From contig JBBQTC010000004.1 of assembly GCA_038234785.1 (NCBI GenBank), forward strand, positions 25,769 to 89,768: a stretch of 64,000 nucleotides of DNA, read 5' to 3'. Below, one piece after another: positions 1 to 8,157 of this stretch; within the stretch, counting starts at the first letter, position 1; every line of letters starts with the position of its first letter. The position numbers and the translations under genes were made by a program. The stretch is from UBA668 sp038234785 (GTDB taxonomy: Bacteria; Actinomycetota; Acidimicrobiia; Acidimicrobiales; Ilumatobacteraceae). The notes beneath the pieces are model-generated. The model saw only the letters and a program-made list of their open reading frames with translations, did not search any database and was not told the DNA's origin.

Positions 1-772
1 CGGGTTCGGGCATCACCCGGAACAGTCCGATCCGTGCGGCGAACATGGCGTGGCCGACGGCGAGGTTGGCGGCCAGCGACAGCGCAGCATTCTGTGACTC
101 GCTCACGAGCCGAGGACGGAAGGCCAGCCGATAGCCGTGCTCGTCGCGCTCGACGACCTGTTCGGGCGGTTCGACGCCGCCCGCACCGCGAGCGGACTCG
201 GCGGCGTCGACTCGGCGGGCGAACTCGGCGAACTCGACGGGCAACTGTTGGGCGGTGACGGACTCGTACCCGAGTTTCGCCCGGCTCCGGATCACCGACC
301 GCTCGGCCCCGTCGAGCGAGGCCGTTCCGGCAGGGTCGACGCGCACGTGGAACACCACCGCCGGACGAGGCCCGTCGGGCAGCAGGCTGGCCGCACCCTC
401 TGAGAGCACCGGTGGGTACAGCGACGCCTTGCCGTCGGGAAGATAGAGCGTCGTGCCGCGGCGCCACGCCTCGGCGTCGACGGGATCCCCGTCGCGTACG
501 AACCACGCCACGTCGGCGATGGCGTAGTGGAGGATGAGGTCGCTGCCGGCACTCGACATCGCGAATGCCTGGTCGAGGTCGGTGCTCGATTCGGGGTCGA
601 GCGTCACGAACGCCCAGTCGGTTCGATCGACGTGCTCGGTCGGTTCGCGGGTCGCAGCCGCCGACGCCGCGTCGAGCACCTCGGCGGGAAAGCCGGAGGG
701 AACGGAGAACTGTTGGCGGATCTTGGCGAGGCCGGTGTCGAGCGCGTGCGTGGTGTCGCGCAGCGACTTCAT
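1..772 (-). CDS. RNB-domain ribonuclease (RNase II/R family), 3' end outside window
   Basis: About 257 N-terminal codons are visible, starting with MKSLRD; the frame stays open to the window edge, so the C-terminal part is missing. Around residues 47-65 the protein has DWAFVTLDPESSTDLDQAF, the catalytic Asp cluster of the RNB domain (D..S.DLDQAF), followed by the family's H(Y)AIADV strand and a PDG/YPPVLSEG region. RNB enzymes degrade RNA 3' to 5' processively. No cold-shock or S1 domain precedes the RNB domain, as in the short actinobacterial RNB proteins. The ATG shares one base with the mreB stop (TGATG), so it is probably translationally coupled to mreB. Confidence 0.85.
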   Translation of the reverse strand, partial: MKSLRDTTHALDTGLAKIRQQFSVPSGFPAEVLDAASAAATREPTEHVDRTDWAFVTLDPESSTDLDQAFAMSSAGSDLILHYAIADVAWFVRDGDPVDAEAWRRGTTLYLPDGKASLYPPVLSEGAASLLPDGPRPAVVFHVRVDPAGTASLDGAERSVIRSRAKLGYESVTAQQLPVEFAEFARRVDAAESARGAGGVEPPEQVVERDEHGYRLAFRPRLVSESQNAALSLAANLAVGHAMFAARIGLFRVMPEP

Positions 773-1776
773 CAGCGGCGGGCACCCATGAACATCGTCT
801 TCAGCGCGTCGTAGTGCTCGATGCAGTGGCCGGCACCCATCACGACCGCCTCGAGTGGCATGTTCGACATCTTCACCGGGACCTGGGTCTCGGCCTCGAT
901 GCGCTGGGCGAGCCCGCGCAACAGGCCGCCACCACCGACGAGGTACATGCCGCGCACCAGGAAGTCCTGGGCGAGCTCGGGCGGTGCCTTGGCGAGGCAG
1001 CGGATGACCGAGGCGATGATGCTGCTGACGACGTCCTCGATCGCGAACCGGATCTCCTCGGGCGTGAGCACCACGGTCTTGGGCAGCCCGGTCATGAGGT
1101 CGCGGCCGCGCACCTCGGCCTGGCTCTCGTCGTCGGTTGGTGCCGCCGAACCGATCGCCATCTTCACTTCCTCCGCCGTGCGCTCGCCGATGGCGATGCC
1201 ATGCTCGCGGCGGACGTACGCCTGGATCGCGGCGTCGATGTCGAAGCTTCCGACTCGAACCGCTTCGAGGGCCACGACGCCACCGAGGCTGATGACCGCG
1301 GTCTCGCTCGTGCCGCCGCCGATGTCGATCACCATGTTGCCGACGGGTTCGTCGATGGGCAGGTCGGCACCGATGGCGGCCGCCATCGGCTGTTCGATGA
1401 GTTGCGCGTCGGCGGCACCCGCTCGGCGCGCTGCATCGGTGACGGCTCGACGCTCCACCTCGGTGATGGCCGAGGGCACGCAGATGACCACCTTCGGTCG
1501 GGTGAAGCGACTGACGCCGACGCGCTGCAACAACAGGCGGATCATCCGCTCGGTGATCTCGAAGTCGGTGATGGCGCCGCCGCGCAACGGGCGGACGGCG
1601 ACGATGTAACCGGGTGTCCGCCCGATCATCTGCCATGCTTCGCGGCCCGTGGCGAGCACCTCGCCGGTCTGACGGTTGAGTGCGATGACCGACGGCTCGT
1701 TGAGCACGATGCCCCGGCCCTTCATGTACACCAGGGTGTTGGCCGTGCCCAGGTCGATGGCGAGGTCGCGTGCCAT
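772..1776 (-). CDS. mreB: Rod shape-determining protein MreB (actin-like ATPase)
   Basis: 334 aa, full length for MreB. It starts MARDLAIDLGTANT (phosphate-1 loop, residues 6-13) and has the second phosphate loop DIGGGTSE near residue 150 and the adenosine motif VGGGGLLRGL near 280. MreB polymerises under the membrane and guides lateral cell-wall synthesis. No mreC or mreD follows; the neighbours are an RNB ribonuclease downstream (1-base overlap) and a small membrane protein upstream, so this is an isolated mreB. Such isolated copies are known in actinobacteria and need not direct rod growth. Confidence 0.95.
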   Translation of the reverse strand: MARDLAIDLGTANTLVYMKGRGIVLNEPSVIALNRQTGEVLATGREAWQMIGRTPGYIVAVRPLRGGAITDFEITERMIRLLLQRVGVSRFTRPKVVICVPSAITEVERRAVTDAARRAGAADAQLIEQPMAAAIGADLPIDEPVGNMVIDIGGGTSETAVISLGGVVALEAVRVGSFDIDAAIQAYVRREHGIAIGERTAEEVKMAIGSAAPTDDESQAEVRGRDLMTGLPKTVVLTPEEIRFAIEDVVSSIIASVIRCLAKAPPELAQDFLVRGMYLVGGGGLLRGLAQRIEAETQVPVKMSNMPLEAVVMGAGHCIEHYDALKTMFMGARR

Positions 1777-1779
1777 GGC

Positions 1780-1977
1780 CTACTTACCCGGTCCTTCTTG
1801 TTCGTCGGCTTTCCGATCGCGGACACGATCCATGACCTCGCGGCGCGCCTCGGGCGACAGCGCGTCGATGTGGCGGCGGAAGCTCTCCACACCTGGCTCC
1901 TGGCCGGAGTTGCGGGAGACGGCGTACCACGTCGCCACGATGGCGACGGCGGCGATGATGACGAGAATCCAGATCAC
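1780..1977 (-). CDS. Small single-pass membrane protein
   Basis: 65 aa. Residues 1-20 form a hydrophobic helix (MIWILVIIAAVAIVATWYAV). A charged cytoplasmic tail follows, with an amphipathic segment ESFRRHIDALSPEARREVMDRVRDR that resembles small actinobacterial membrane-anchor proteins. Its start overlaps the moaE stop by four bases (ATGA) and it ends three bases before mreB, so it belongs to the moaE-mreB transcription unit. The function is unknown. Given the position it could be a membrane partner of MreB, but that is inference only. Confidence 0.7.
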   Translation of the reverse strand: MIWILVIIAAVAIVATWYAVSRNSGQEPGVESFRRHIDALSPEARREVMDRVRDRKADEQEGPGK

Positions 1978-2498
1978 GTGCGGTGTCCACCGTCTGCGTT
2001 CGACAGCGTCGCCGTGGGGACTGACGCCGGGTCCATCGGCTCATGGGAACCGGTGCCCCAATCGGCGCCGTCGGCCCAGACCTCGTGCTTCCAGATCGGC
2101 GCACTGGCCTTCAGCGCGTCGATCGCATACCGGGCGGCCTCGAACGCCTCGGGGCGGTGCGGCGCACTGACCGCGGCGATCACCGAACTCTCACTCAATT
2201 CGAGCCGTCCCGTGCGATGCAGGATCGCCACGCGGCCGGTGTGCGGCCAGCGCACACGCACTTCTCGCTCGATCGCCTCGAACACTGGGACCACCTGCTC
2301 GTCGTACGCCTCGTAGGTGAGGAACTGCACGTCGGGACGCACCGTGCCCGACTCATCGACGGCGTGATCGCGGACGGTGCCGCTGAACAGCACGACGGCA
2401 CCACACTGCGGATCGAGGCACCAGTCGTAGACCTCGCCCACCGGCAGCACCTGGTCGGTGAGACCCAACCACGAGTTGCCGTATTCAGGACGTTGCAC
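1974..2498 (-). CDS. moaE: Molybdopterin synthase catalytic subunit MoaE
   Basis: 174 aa. The MoaE core is clear: GAVVLFSGTVRDH (residues 33-45), the LTYEAYDE segment, RVAILHRTGRLELSESSV, the catalytic-face APHRPEAFEA and APIWKHEVW near residues 136-144 with the conserved lysine. MoaE transfers sulfur from the MoaD thiocarboxylate to precursor Z (cPMP) to form molybdopterin. No moaD, moaA or moaC lies nearby. It is the first gene of a coupled minus-strand cluster with the small membrane protein and mreB. Confidence 0.92.
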   Translation of the reverse strand: MQRPEYGNSWLGLTDQVLPVGEVYDWCLDPQCGAVVLFSGTVRDHAVDESGTVRPDVQFLTYEAYDEQVVPVFEAIEREVRVRWPHTGRVAILHRTGRLELSESSVIAAVSAPHRPEAFEAARYAIDALKASAPIWKHEVWADGADWGTGSHEPMDPASVPTATLSNADGGHRT

Positions 2499-2610
2499 AA
2501 GTGCGCATGGTAGCCGTCGGGAGGGTGTACCCCACCGGCTCGACCGCGGACATGCTGGTCGGTGGCCGCGACGCCACTTGTGTCGCGTACCTCACTAACC
2601 TGCCCGATTC

Positions 2611-3819
2611 GTGGAACCGAGCGAAGGGAACGACGACGAGCTGTATCCGACGGCACCGTTGCCTGCGCACGAGCGACGTTGGCGCCATCCGAGCGAAATG
2701 GGTGCCGAAGCCTGGGTCGCCAGTGAACCGCCGCTCGCGATCGGCCGTGGCCTGTCGGCGGCGACCGGCGCCGTCGGCGGCATTCTGGCGCTGGCGGTGC
2801 TCTGGACGATGCTCCCGACCCACGCCGGTCGCTCCGCCGGTGTGACCGTCCGTTCGACGGTGGCCACCATCCTCGGAGCCACCACCTCTCCGGCGTCGTC
2901 GTTCGCCGACAGCACCACCCCCGACGAGACGACCACCACCGATCCCGTCACCAGCTCGACCGAACCCGACTCGTCGGTGTCGACGCCGACATCGGTCAAG
3001 CCGAGCATCGAGTCGACCAGCATGCCGGGCACCAACCGGCCGCTGCCAACCTACGCCGTCGCACAGTCCACCACCCTCGATCTCGGGGCGGTCGCCGTCG
3101 CCGTCAACGGCAGCCTGGTGATCACGACGGCCGACGCGGTCGCCGCAGACAACACCGTCGAGTTGATGCTGCCCGACGGCAGCATCGAACGAGCACATGT
3201 CCTGCTCGTCGACCAACGCAGCGGTCTGGCCGTCCTCGCCCACGACACGGCATCGTCCGTCGAGTCGTTCACCGTCGCACGGTCGCTCGATCCCGGCGAC
3301 ATCCTCACCTTCTACGGCAACGACACCGTCAACGCCGTCGTCGCTGCCGATGGTTCGATCACCACGAACTGGGGCTCCGATGAGGTCCGCGAAGGAACAC
3401 CTGTGGTCAACCAGCGCGGCGAGCTCGTCGCGCTGTGCTCCCACGACGCCGCCGGCGCAGCGTTGGTCTCGCTCGCCAATCTCGACGAGCTCCGCAGAGC
3501 GCTCAGCGCCAACGGCACCAGCCCGGTGTGGCTGGGGGTCGTCGTCTCGAACGGGCCGGCCGGTGCCCTCTCGGTGACCAGCCTCGACCCGAAAGGTCCG
3601 GCGGTCGCGGCCGGGATCGCCGATGGAGATGTCATCGCCTCCATCGGTGGGATCGCGGTGCACGACAGTGCGTCGCTCAGCGCGGCGTTGGCCCTGCACG
3701 TGCCCGGCGACAGCGTCGTCGTCGTGGTGCAGCGGGCCGGCGCCGCGGCCACCTCCCCGAGCACGACGATCTCGATCAACGTCACGGTCGTTCTGGCGCC
3801 GCCGAAGAACAGCCTCTGA
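2611..3819 (+). CDS. Membrane-anchored PDZ protein with degenerate trypsin-like domain
   Basis: 402 aa, GTG start. Order: acidic/basic cytoplasmic N-terminus (1-45), one transmembrane helix (about 46-68), a Ser/Thr/Pro-rich linker (about 80-145), an HtrA-like protease fold (about 155-300) and a C-terminal PDZ domain (about 305-395; GPAVAAGIADGDVIASIGG). The fold is recognisable from ITTADAV, DQRSGLAVL and EGTPVVNQRGE, which align with HtrA's TNAHVV, DPRTDLAVL and GNSGGPLVNLRGE. In this hand alignment His, Asp and Ser of the triad are all replaced, so it is probably a non-proteolytic scaffold or sensor outside the membrane. It diverges from moaE. Confidence 0.82.
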   Translation: MEPSEGNDDELYPTAPLPAHERRWRHPSEMGAEAWVASEPPLAIGRGLSAATGAVGGILALAVLWTMLPTHAGRSAGVTVRSTVATILGATTSPASSFADSTTPDETTTTDPVTSSTEPDSSVSTPTSVKPSIESTSMPGTNRPLPTYAVAQSTTLDLGAVAVAVNGSLVITTADAVAADNTVELMLPDGSIERAHVLLVDQRSGLAVLAHDTASSVESFTVARSLDPGDILTFYGNDTVNAVVAADGSITTNWGSDEVREGTPVVNQRGELVALCSHDAAGAALVSLANLDELRRALSANGTSPVWLGVVVSNGPAGALSVTSLDPKGPAVAAGIADGDVIASIGGIAVHDSASLSAALALHVPGDSVVVVVQRAGAAATSPSTTISINVTVVLAPPKNSL

Positions 3820-3820
3820 T

Positions 3821-3840
3821 CCGGCCCCTGGTTCGGCCGG
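3821..3840. terminator. Short hairpin between convergent genes
   Basis: CCGGCC (3821-3826) pairs with GGCCGG (3835-3840) across an 8-nt loop, directly after the PDZ gene stop and before the stop of the convergent SDR gene. There is no T tract. It may act as a weak bidirectional terminator. Confidence 0.35.
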
Positions 3841-4818
3841 TCAGCGAAGCCGGGCGCGGGCGCGACGCACGCCCCGGAACACCAACAGCGAGATGATGGC
3901 GAGCAACCCCCCGAGGCCGCCGAGCGCGATCTCCTGGCGGCGCTTCGGCGAGACCATCGTCCACCACTTGCCTTCGGTGCCCTCGACGTACGCCTGCTCG
4001 TTGGTGACGGTCGGGTGCCACCCTTGGGCCTTCAGGCGGTCGTTGGCGACCAGCCACGGCGAGCGGGTGTAGCTGCGCAGACCCGGCGGGATGGGTCCAC
4101 GCTGAAACCGCCAGCGCAGATTGGTGATGACTTCGCTGACCCGATCGGGCAGCTTCAACCGCGGCACAGCGCCCGCCAGCGCGCGGACGCGCTCCCCCTG
4201 GATCCAGCCGTCGGGCGCGACGTTGTAGACGCCATCGAGGCGGCGCTCGACCGCGAGCAGCACTGCCGAGGCGAGGTCGTCGAGGTGGAGGAACTGGGCG
4301 GGCGGGTCGGCCTCACCCATTCGCTGACCCATCCCGGCCGCCAGCGCACTCGCCAGACCACTGGTGCCGTCCTCGGCCATCGCGATGACGGGCCGGAGCA
4401 CGGCGACCGAACGCCCCGGGGTGGCTCGCCGCCAATCGTCGACCATCTGCTCGACCGCACCGAGCTGGCGGGCATACGCGAACTCACCGTCGGGCCGAAG
4501 GACGGCGTCCTCGGTGAGCGGAATCGGGTTGTTGGCCCAGGCGCCGTACACCATCGCCGACGAGACCAGCACGATGTGGGTGAGCCGCGGGCAGTCGGCG
4601 AGCGCCGCCGACAGACCCTGCAAGGCGCTCTCGCGCCGGCTGGCCCTGGCGTCGGCGTCGTGCGCGCTGAGCCACACCAGCACCTCGCACGATGCCGGGT
4701 CCACGGCCCGCGCGGTCGCGCTCGAACCGAGCAGCCGGAGCACCCGCGCACCGAGTCCGCCGGTGCCGTCGTTCACCCAGACCGGGATCGTGCCGACGGG
4801 AGCGAGCGCGGTGTCCAT
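3841..4818 (-). CDS. NAD-dependent epimerase/dehydratase-like SDR with C-terminal membrane helix
   Basis: 325 aa from the ATG at 4818 (a GTG sits one codon earlier). An extended-SDR Rossmann fold is visible: GTGGLG near residues 18-23 (nucleotide loop), LVSSAMVYG near 85-93 and FAYARQLGAVE near 112. In the usual YxxxK pair the Tyr is present but the Lys position is Leu, so classical catalysis is doubtful. Substrate-domain signatures FLHLDD and GVYNVAPDGW are typical of nucleoside-diphosphate-sugar epimerases. A hydrophobic helix near residues 300-315 followed by Arg-rich residues suggests membrane anchoring. No sugar-pathway genes are adjacent. Confidence 0.78.
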   Translation of the reverse strand: MDTALAPVGTIPVWVNDGTGGLGARVLRLLGSSATARAVDPASCEVLVWLSAHDADARASRRESALQGLSAALADCPRLTHIVLVSSAMVYGAWANNPIPLTEDAVLRPDGEFAYARQLGAVEQMVDDWRRATPGRSVAVLRPVIAMAEDGTSGLASALAAGMGQRMGEADPPAQFLHLDDLASAVLLAVERRLDGVYNVAPDGWIQGERVRALAGAVPRLKLPDRVSEVITNLRWRFQRGPIPPGLRSYTRSPWLVANDRLKAQGWHPTVTNEQAYVEGTEGKWWTMVSPKRRQEIALGGLGGLLAIISLLVFRGVRRARARLR

Positions 4819-4871
4819 CACTGGTGACGCTACCGGTTCGGCTCGTACCGGAACGCCCGTAGGCTTCGTTC

Positions 4872-6065
4872 ATGGCAGACGGTGATTCCACTCCCGGAGA
4901 GTTCGGCGACAACCCCTTCGCCAATTTGCCCATGTTCGGTGACCTCGCCAAGGCGCTCGCCGGCCAAGGGCCCCTGAACTGGGACGCGGCCCGGCAGTTC
5001 GCATCGCTCGCCAGTGCCGGCGGGGCGAGCGAACCGAACGTCGACCCCGCGATCCGACTGCAACTCGCCGACCTCACCCGCATCCTCGAGTTGCACGTGC
5101 ACGACCTCACCGGTCTCGACACCGTGTTCCCAGAGGTCACGCCGGTCACGCGCAGCGTGTGGGCGCAGCGCACGCTCGAGGCCTACCGGCCGCTGTTCAC
5201 CGAGATGGCCTCCTCGCTCGGCCAGCGGTCCACCGACCCGAGCTCCGAGGCCGAACTGGCCGACTCGGATCCGATGATGGCGATGATGGCGAACCTGAGC
5301 CAGATGATGGCGCCGGCGATGATGGGCATGGCGGTCGGGTCGATGGTCGGCCGGATGGGTGCTCGCACCTTCGGCCAGTACGACCTGCCGATCCCGCGCA
5401 GCGACAACACCCTGCACGTCGTGCCGGCCAACATCGATCAGTTCGCCAACGACTGGAGCCTCCCGATCGACGAGATGCGGCTGTGGGTCCTCGCCCAGGA
5501 ACTCACCGGGCACACGCTGTTCTCGATCACCTCGCTGCGCGACCAGTTCGCAGCGCTCGTGCGCCGTCACGTCGGCGCGTTCCGCCCCGACCCCAACGCG
5601 GTCGCGGAGCGGTTGAGCTCGATCGAGGGCGACGAGTCCGGTGACCCCATGCAGGCGATGCAGGCGATGCTCAGCGACCCTGCCGTGTTGCTCGGTGCCG
5701 TCCAGTCCGCTGAGCAAGCGGCACTGGCGCCACAACTCGATGCCGCGGTCGCCGCCATCGTCGGCTACGTCGACTACCTGGTCGACTCGGTCGCGGTGCG
5801 GGTGATCGGTGGCGATGCGCTCCGTATCGCCGAGGCCGTTCGCCGGCGCCGTGTCGAGGCGTCCCCCGACGACGTGTTCGTCGAGCGATTGCTCGGACTG
5901 CAGCTGACCCAGCAACAGGTCCAGCGGGGCAAGGCCTTCGCTGCCGGTGTCGTCGATCGCGTCGGCGAGACCGGGCTCACCGGATTGTTCGCACGACCCG
6001 ACGCGCTGCCGACCCCGGCCGAGATCGACGCACCCGGACTCTGGATCGCGCGTCTCGAGCTCTAG
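4872..6065 (+). CDS. Zincin_2/DUF2342-like protein lacking the zinc-binding histidines
   Basis: 397 aa, resembling the actinobacterial putative-hydrolase/zincin_2 family. The segment LWVLAQELTGHTLF (residues 204-217) sits where that family carries W-V-A-L-H-E-x-x-H, but here the motif reads QExxG (Q209, E210, G213); both zinc-ligand histidines are lost, although H214 is adjacent. A Met-rich stretch (about residues 134-162, with repeated MM and GM) precedes it and could be a flexible or membrane-associating segment. The family was once linked to F420 biosynthesis by annotation only. The gene diverges from the SDR gene. Confidence 0.7.
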   Translation: MADGDSTPGEFGDNPFANLPMFGDLAKALAGQGPLNWDAARQFASLASAGGASEPNVDPAIRLQLADLTRILELHVHDLTGLDTVFPEVTPVTRSVWAQRTLEAYRPLFTEMASSLGQRSTDPSSEAELADSDPMMAMMANLSQMMAPAMMGMAVGSMVGRMGARTFGQYDLPIPRSDNTLHVVPANIDQFANDWSLPIDEMRLWVLAQELTGHTLFSITSLRDQFAALVRRHVGAFRPDPNAVAERLSSIEGDESGDPMQAMQAMLSDPAVLLGAVQSAEQAALAPQLDAAVAAIVGYVDYLVDSVAVRVIGGDALRIAEAVRRRRVEASPDDVFVERLLGLQLTQQQVQRGKAFAAGVVDRVGETGLTGLFARPDALPTPAEIDAPGLWIARLEL

Positions 6066-6074
6066 GCCGGCACA

Positions 6075-7397
6075 TCACGGCTCACGGCGAGGCTGTGGCC
6101 GTGCCCGGGGCGGCGGAAGCGGTTGACGGGCCTTCCTCTTGCGGCGGATCCCTTGCCGAGCCCGCTCTCCGAGCGACGGCGGCAACGGCTTTCCGGCCCG
6201 AACCGCCTGCGAACCGATCACATAGGTCGTGACGGCGAAGGCGCCGAAGAGGCCGACGACGAGGAACCCCACCTGGCCGGGCAATGTGAAGGCGACCGGT
6301 GGGAGCCCGGCCAGCACCCAGGCGAGCTGGAAGCGGGTCTCGAACTGAGCGAAGGCCCGCCCCTGATTGGCGTCGGGGGCGTCACGTTGCACGATCGAGT
6401 CGAACGCAAGCCTGCCAATGGACGACGAGAAGTTGACGAGGAACGCGAGCACGACAGCCGTCCCGAGCCCCCCCGTCACGGCGGCGAACACGCCGGCGAT
6501 GGCGATCACGCCGAGCGCGATCGCGAGCATCAGTTCCTCGCGGATCGCTCGACGCAGGCGGGGCGCCACGACGTTGCCGGCCATCGACCCGAACGCGCTG
6601 GCCGCCGCGGCCATACCGAACTGTGCGAGCCCGTAGTCCTCGCGAAGCCAGAAGAACAGGTGGAACGTGAGGAAGCCGATCGTGGCCCGGATCAACGTCA
6701 TCGCGCCCGAGGCCAGCACGATCCCGGAGGACCGCAGCTCGACCTTCTCGGACCGTTGAGCCGGCTTGGCGGCAACGATGTCGCTGGGCAGGCGACGCGC
6801 CGTGATGCTCGCCGCAGCGAACAACATCATCCCGATCACGAGTGGGATCCCGACGGCCGCCTTGCCGAGGAGCGCGAGCGGGCCGATCGCCAGGGCTCCG
6901 ACGACGCCTGAGATCAGGCCCAGCTTCGAGTTCGCCTCCACCAGTTCTTCGTCGCTGCGCACGACCACGGGCACAAGCGCGGACTTGGAGACCGCGTACG
7001 TCTTCTGCATCACCAGCGCTCCGAACACGAGCGGGTAGAGCAACAGGTCGTCGACGTGAAACGCCATCAAGACGTAGATCAGCGCCCGGGCGATGGCGGT
7101 GATCTGCATCACCATCCTCCGGCCGCCTGGGATGCGGTCCACGGTCGGACCGATCGCCGGAGCGATCACCGCAAACGGGGCGGCGCTGACGAGCAGGTAG
7201 AGCAGCACCCTGGAGCGTTGCGCATCGGGCGTCAGGCTCAACAGCACCGACCCGGTCAGCGCGCCGTACATCGCGGCATCGCCCATCGTCATGAAGGCGT
7301 GCGTGCGCGCCAGGCGCTGGAACGGGGAGACCGTCGGCACACGCGCACGGGGACCACGGCGCGACCCGCCGCCGGCCCGCACTCCCTCGTTGCTCAC
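6075..7397 (-). CDS. Major facilitator superfamily transporter
   Basis: About 440 aa from the GTG at 7397; a longer frame to 7469 would overlap the regX3-like gene and adds an unlikely polar leader. About 12 hydrophobic helices run from near residue 35 to 415. The first half has AMYGALTGSVLL, then GPTVDRIPGGRRMVMQ, the MFS loop 2-3 motif in the form G..D+..GRR. The C-terminal tail is Arg/Pro-rich and probably cytoplasmic. The substrate cannot be read from sequence. Similar actinobacterial proteins are annotated only as MFS permeases. It lies 40 bp downstream of the phosphate regulator genes and may be co-transcribed. Confidence 0.82.
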   Translation of the reverse strand: MSNEGVRAGGGSRRGPRARVPTVSPFQRLARTHAFMTMGDAAMYGALTGSVLLSLTPDAQRSRVLLYLLVSAAPFAVIAPAIGPTVDRIPGGRRMVMQITAIARALIYVLMAFHVDDLLLYPLVFGALVMQKTYAVSKSALVPVVVRSDEELVEANSKLGLISGVVGALAIGPLALLGKAAVGIPLVIGMMLFAAASITARRLPSDIVAAKPAQRSEKVELRSSGIVLASGAMTLIRATIGFLTFHLFFWLREDYGLAQFGMAAAASAFGSMAGNVVAPRLRRAIREELMLAIALGVIAIAGVFAAVTGGLGTAVVLAFLVNFSSSIGRLAFDSIVQRDAPDANQGRAFAQFETRFQLAWVLAGLPPVAFTLPGQVGFLVVGLFGAFAVTTYVIGSQAVRAGKPLPPSLGERARQGIRRKRKARQPLPPPRARPQPRREP

Positions 7398-7437
7398 ACC
7401 CGCATCGTAGGTGGCACCGGGGAGTCGCACCGAACGA

Positions 7438-8154
7438 TCAGGACTTGGATCGCTCGAACTTGTAACCAAGGCCGCGGATCGTGACGATCCGAACCGGGTT
7501 CGCCGGGTCCGCCTCGACCTTGCCGCGGAGGCGCTTCACATGGACGTCGAGCGTCTTGGTGTCGCCGACGTAGTCGCTCCCCCACACACGATCGATGAGG
7601 ACGTCGCGCGTGAGCACTCGACCGGCGTTCGCGAGCAGCAGGTGCAACAGCTCGAACTCCTTGAGCGGCAACGCCAGCTGCTCGCCGGCCAGCAGGACTC
7701 GGTGCTCGTCGGGATCCAGCGTGAGGTCGCCGACGGTGAGCGTTCCGGCCGACTGCTCAGCGGGAACTGCGGCCGCGCCGCCCTGGCGGCGCATCACGGC
7801 GCGCATCCGGGCAACGAGCTCGCGCATGCGGTACGGCTTGCTGACGTAGTCGTCGGCCCCGACCTCGAGACCGACCACCGTGTCGATCTCCGCACCCTTC
7901 GCCGTCACCATGATGATCGGGACCTGCGTGCGCTTGCGCAGCAGGCGGCACACATCGATCCCGCTGAGCTTGGGCAGCATCACGTCGAGCAGCACCAGGT
8001 CGGGTTCGACCTCGTCGAATCGGAGCAACGCCTCGGCACCGTCGACCGCGACCTCGACGATGAAGCCTTCGCGCGTGAGTCCGATCGTGAGCGCTTCGAC
8101 GTAGCTCGCTTCGTCCTCGACCACGAGCACGGTCGGTCGGCCTCTGGTCGCCAT
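7438..8154 (-). CDS. regX3: OmpR/PhoB-family response regulator (RegX3/PhoP-like)
   Basis: 238 aa. Receiver domain at residues 8-120 with the acidic pair VEDE, phospho-acceptor D in LVLLDVMLP (near 55), T in VTAKG and K in VSKPYRMREL. The winged-helix output domain covers about 140-232 and ends RIVTIRGLGYKFER, typical of OmpR-type regulators. As the last gene of pstSCAB-phoU-kinase it should be the phosphate-starvation regulator (RegX3 in mycobacteria, PhoP in Streptomyces). It starts 3 bp after the kinase stop. The likely target in the window is the PHO-box-like repeat before pstS. Confidence 0.93.
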   Translation of the reverse strand: MATRGRPTVLVVEDEASYVEALTIGLTREGFIVEVAVDGAEALLRFDEVEPDLVLLDVMLPKLSGIDVCRLLRKRTQVPIIMVTAKGAEIDTVVGLEVGADDYVSKPYRMRELVARMRAVMRRQGGAAAVPAEQSAGTLTVGDLTLDPDEHRVLLAGEQLALPLKEFELLHLLLANAGRVLTRDVLIDRVWGSDYVGDTKTLDVHVKRLRGKVEADPANPVRIVTIRGLGYKFERSKS

Positions 8155-8157
8155 GGG

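Noticed and set aside
565..2316. Large plus-strand open frame of 583 codons over mreB and moaE
   Set aside because: Antisense to two clear genes; composition is R/G/D-rich shadow coding with no domain, as expected from GC-rich third positions.
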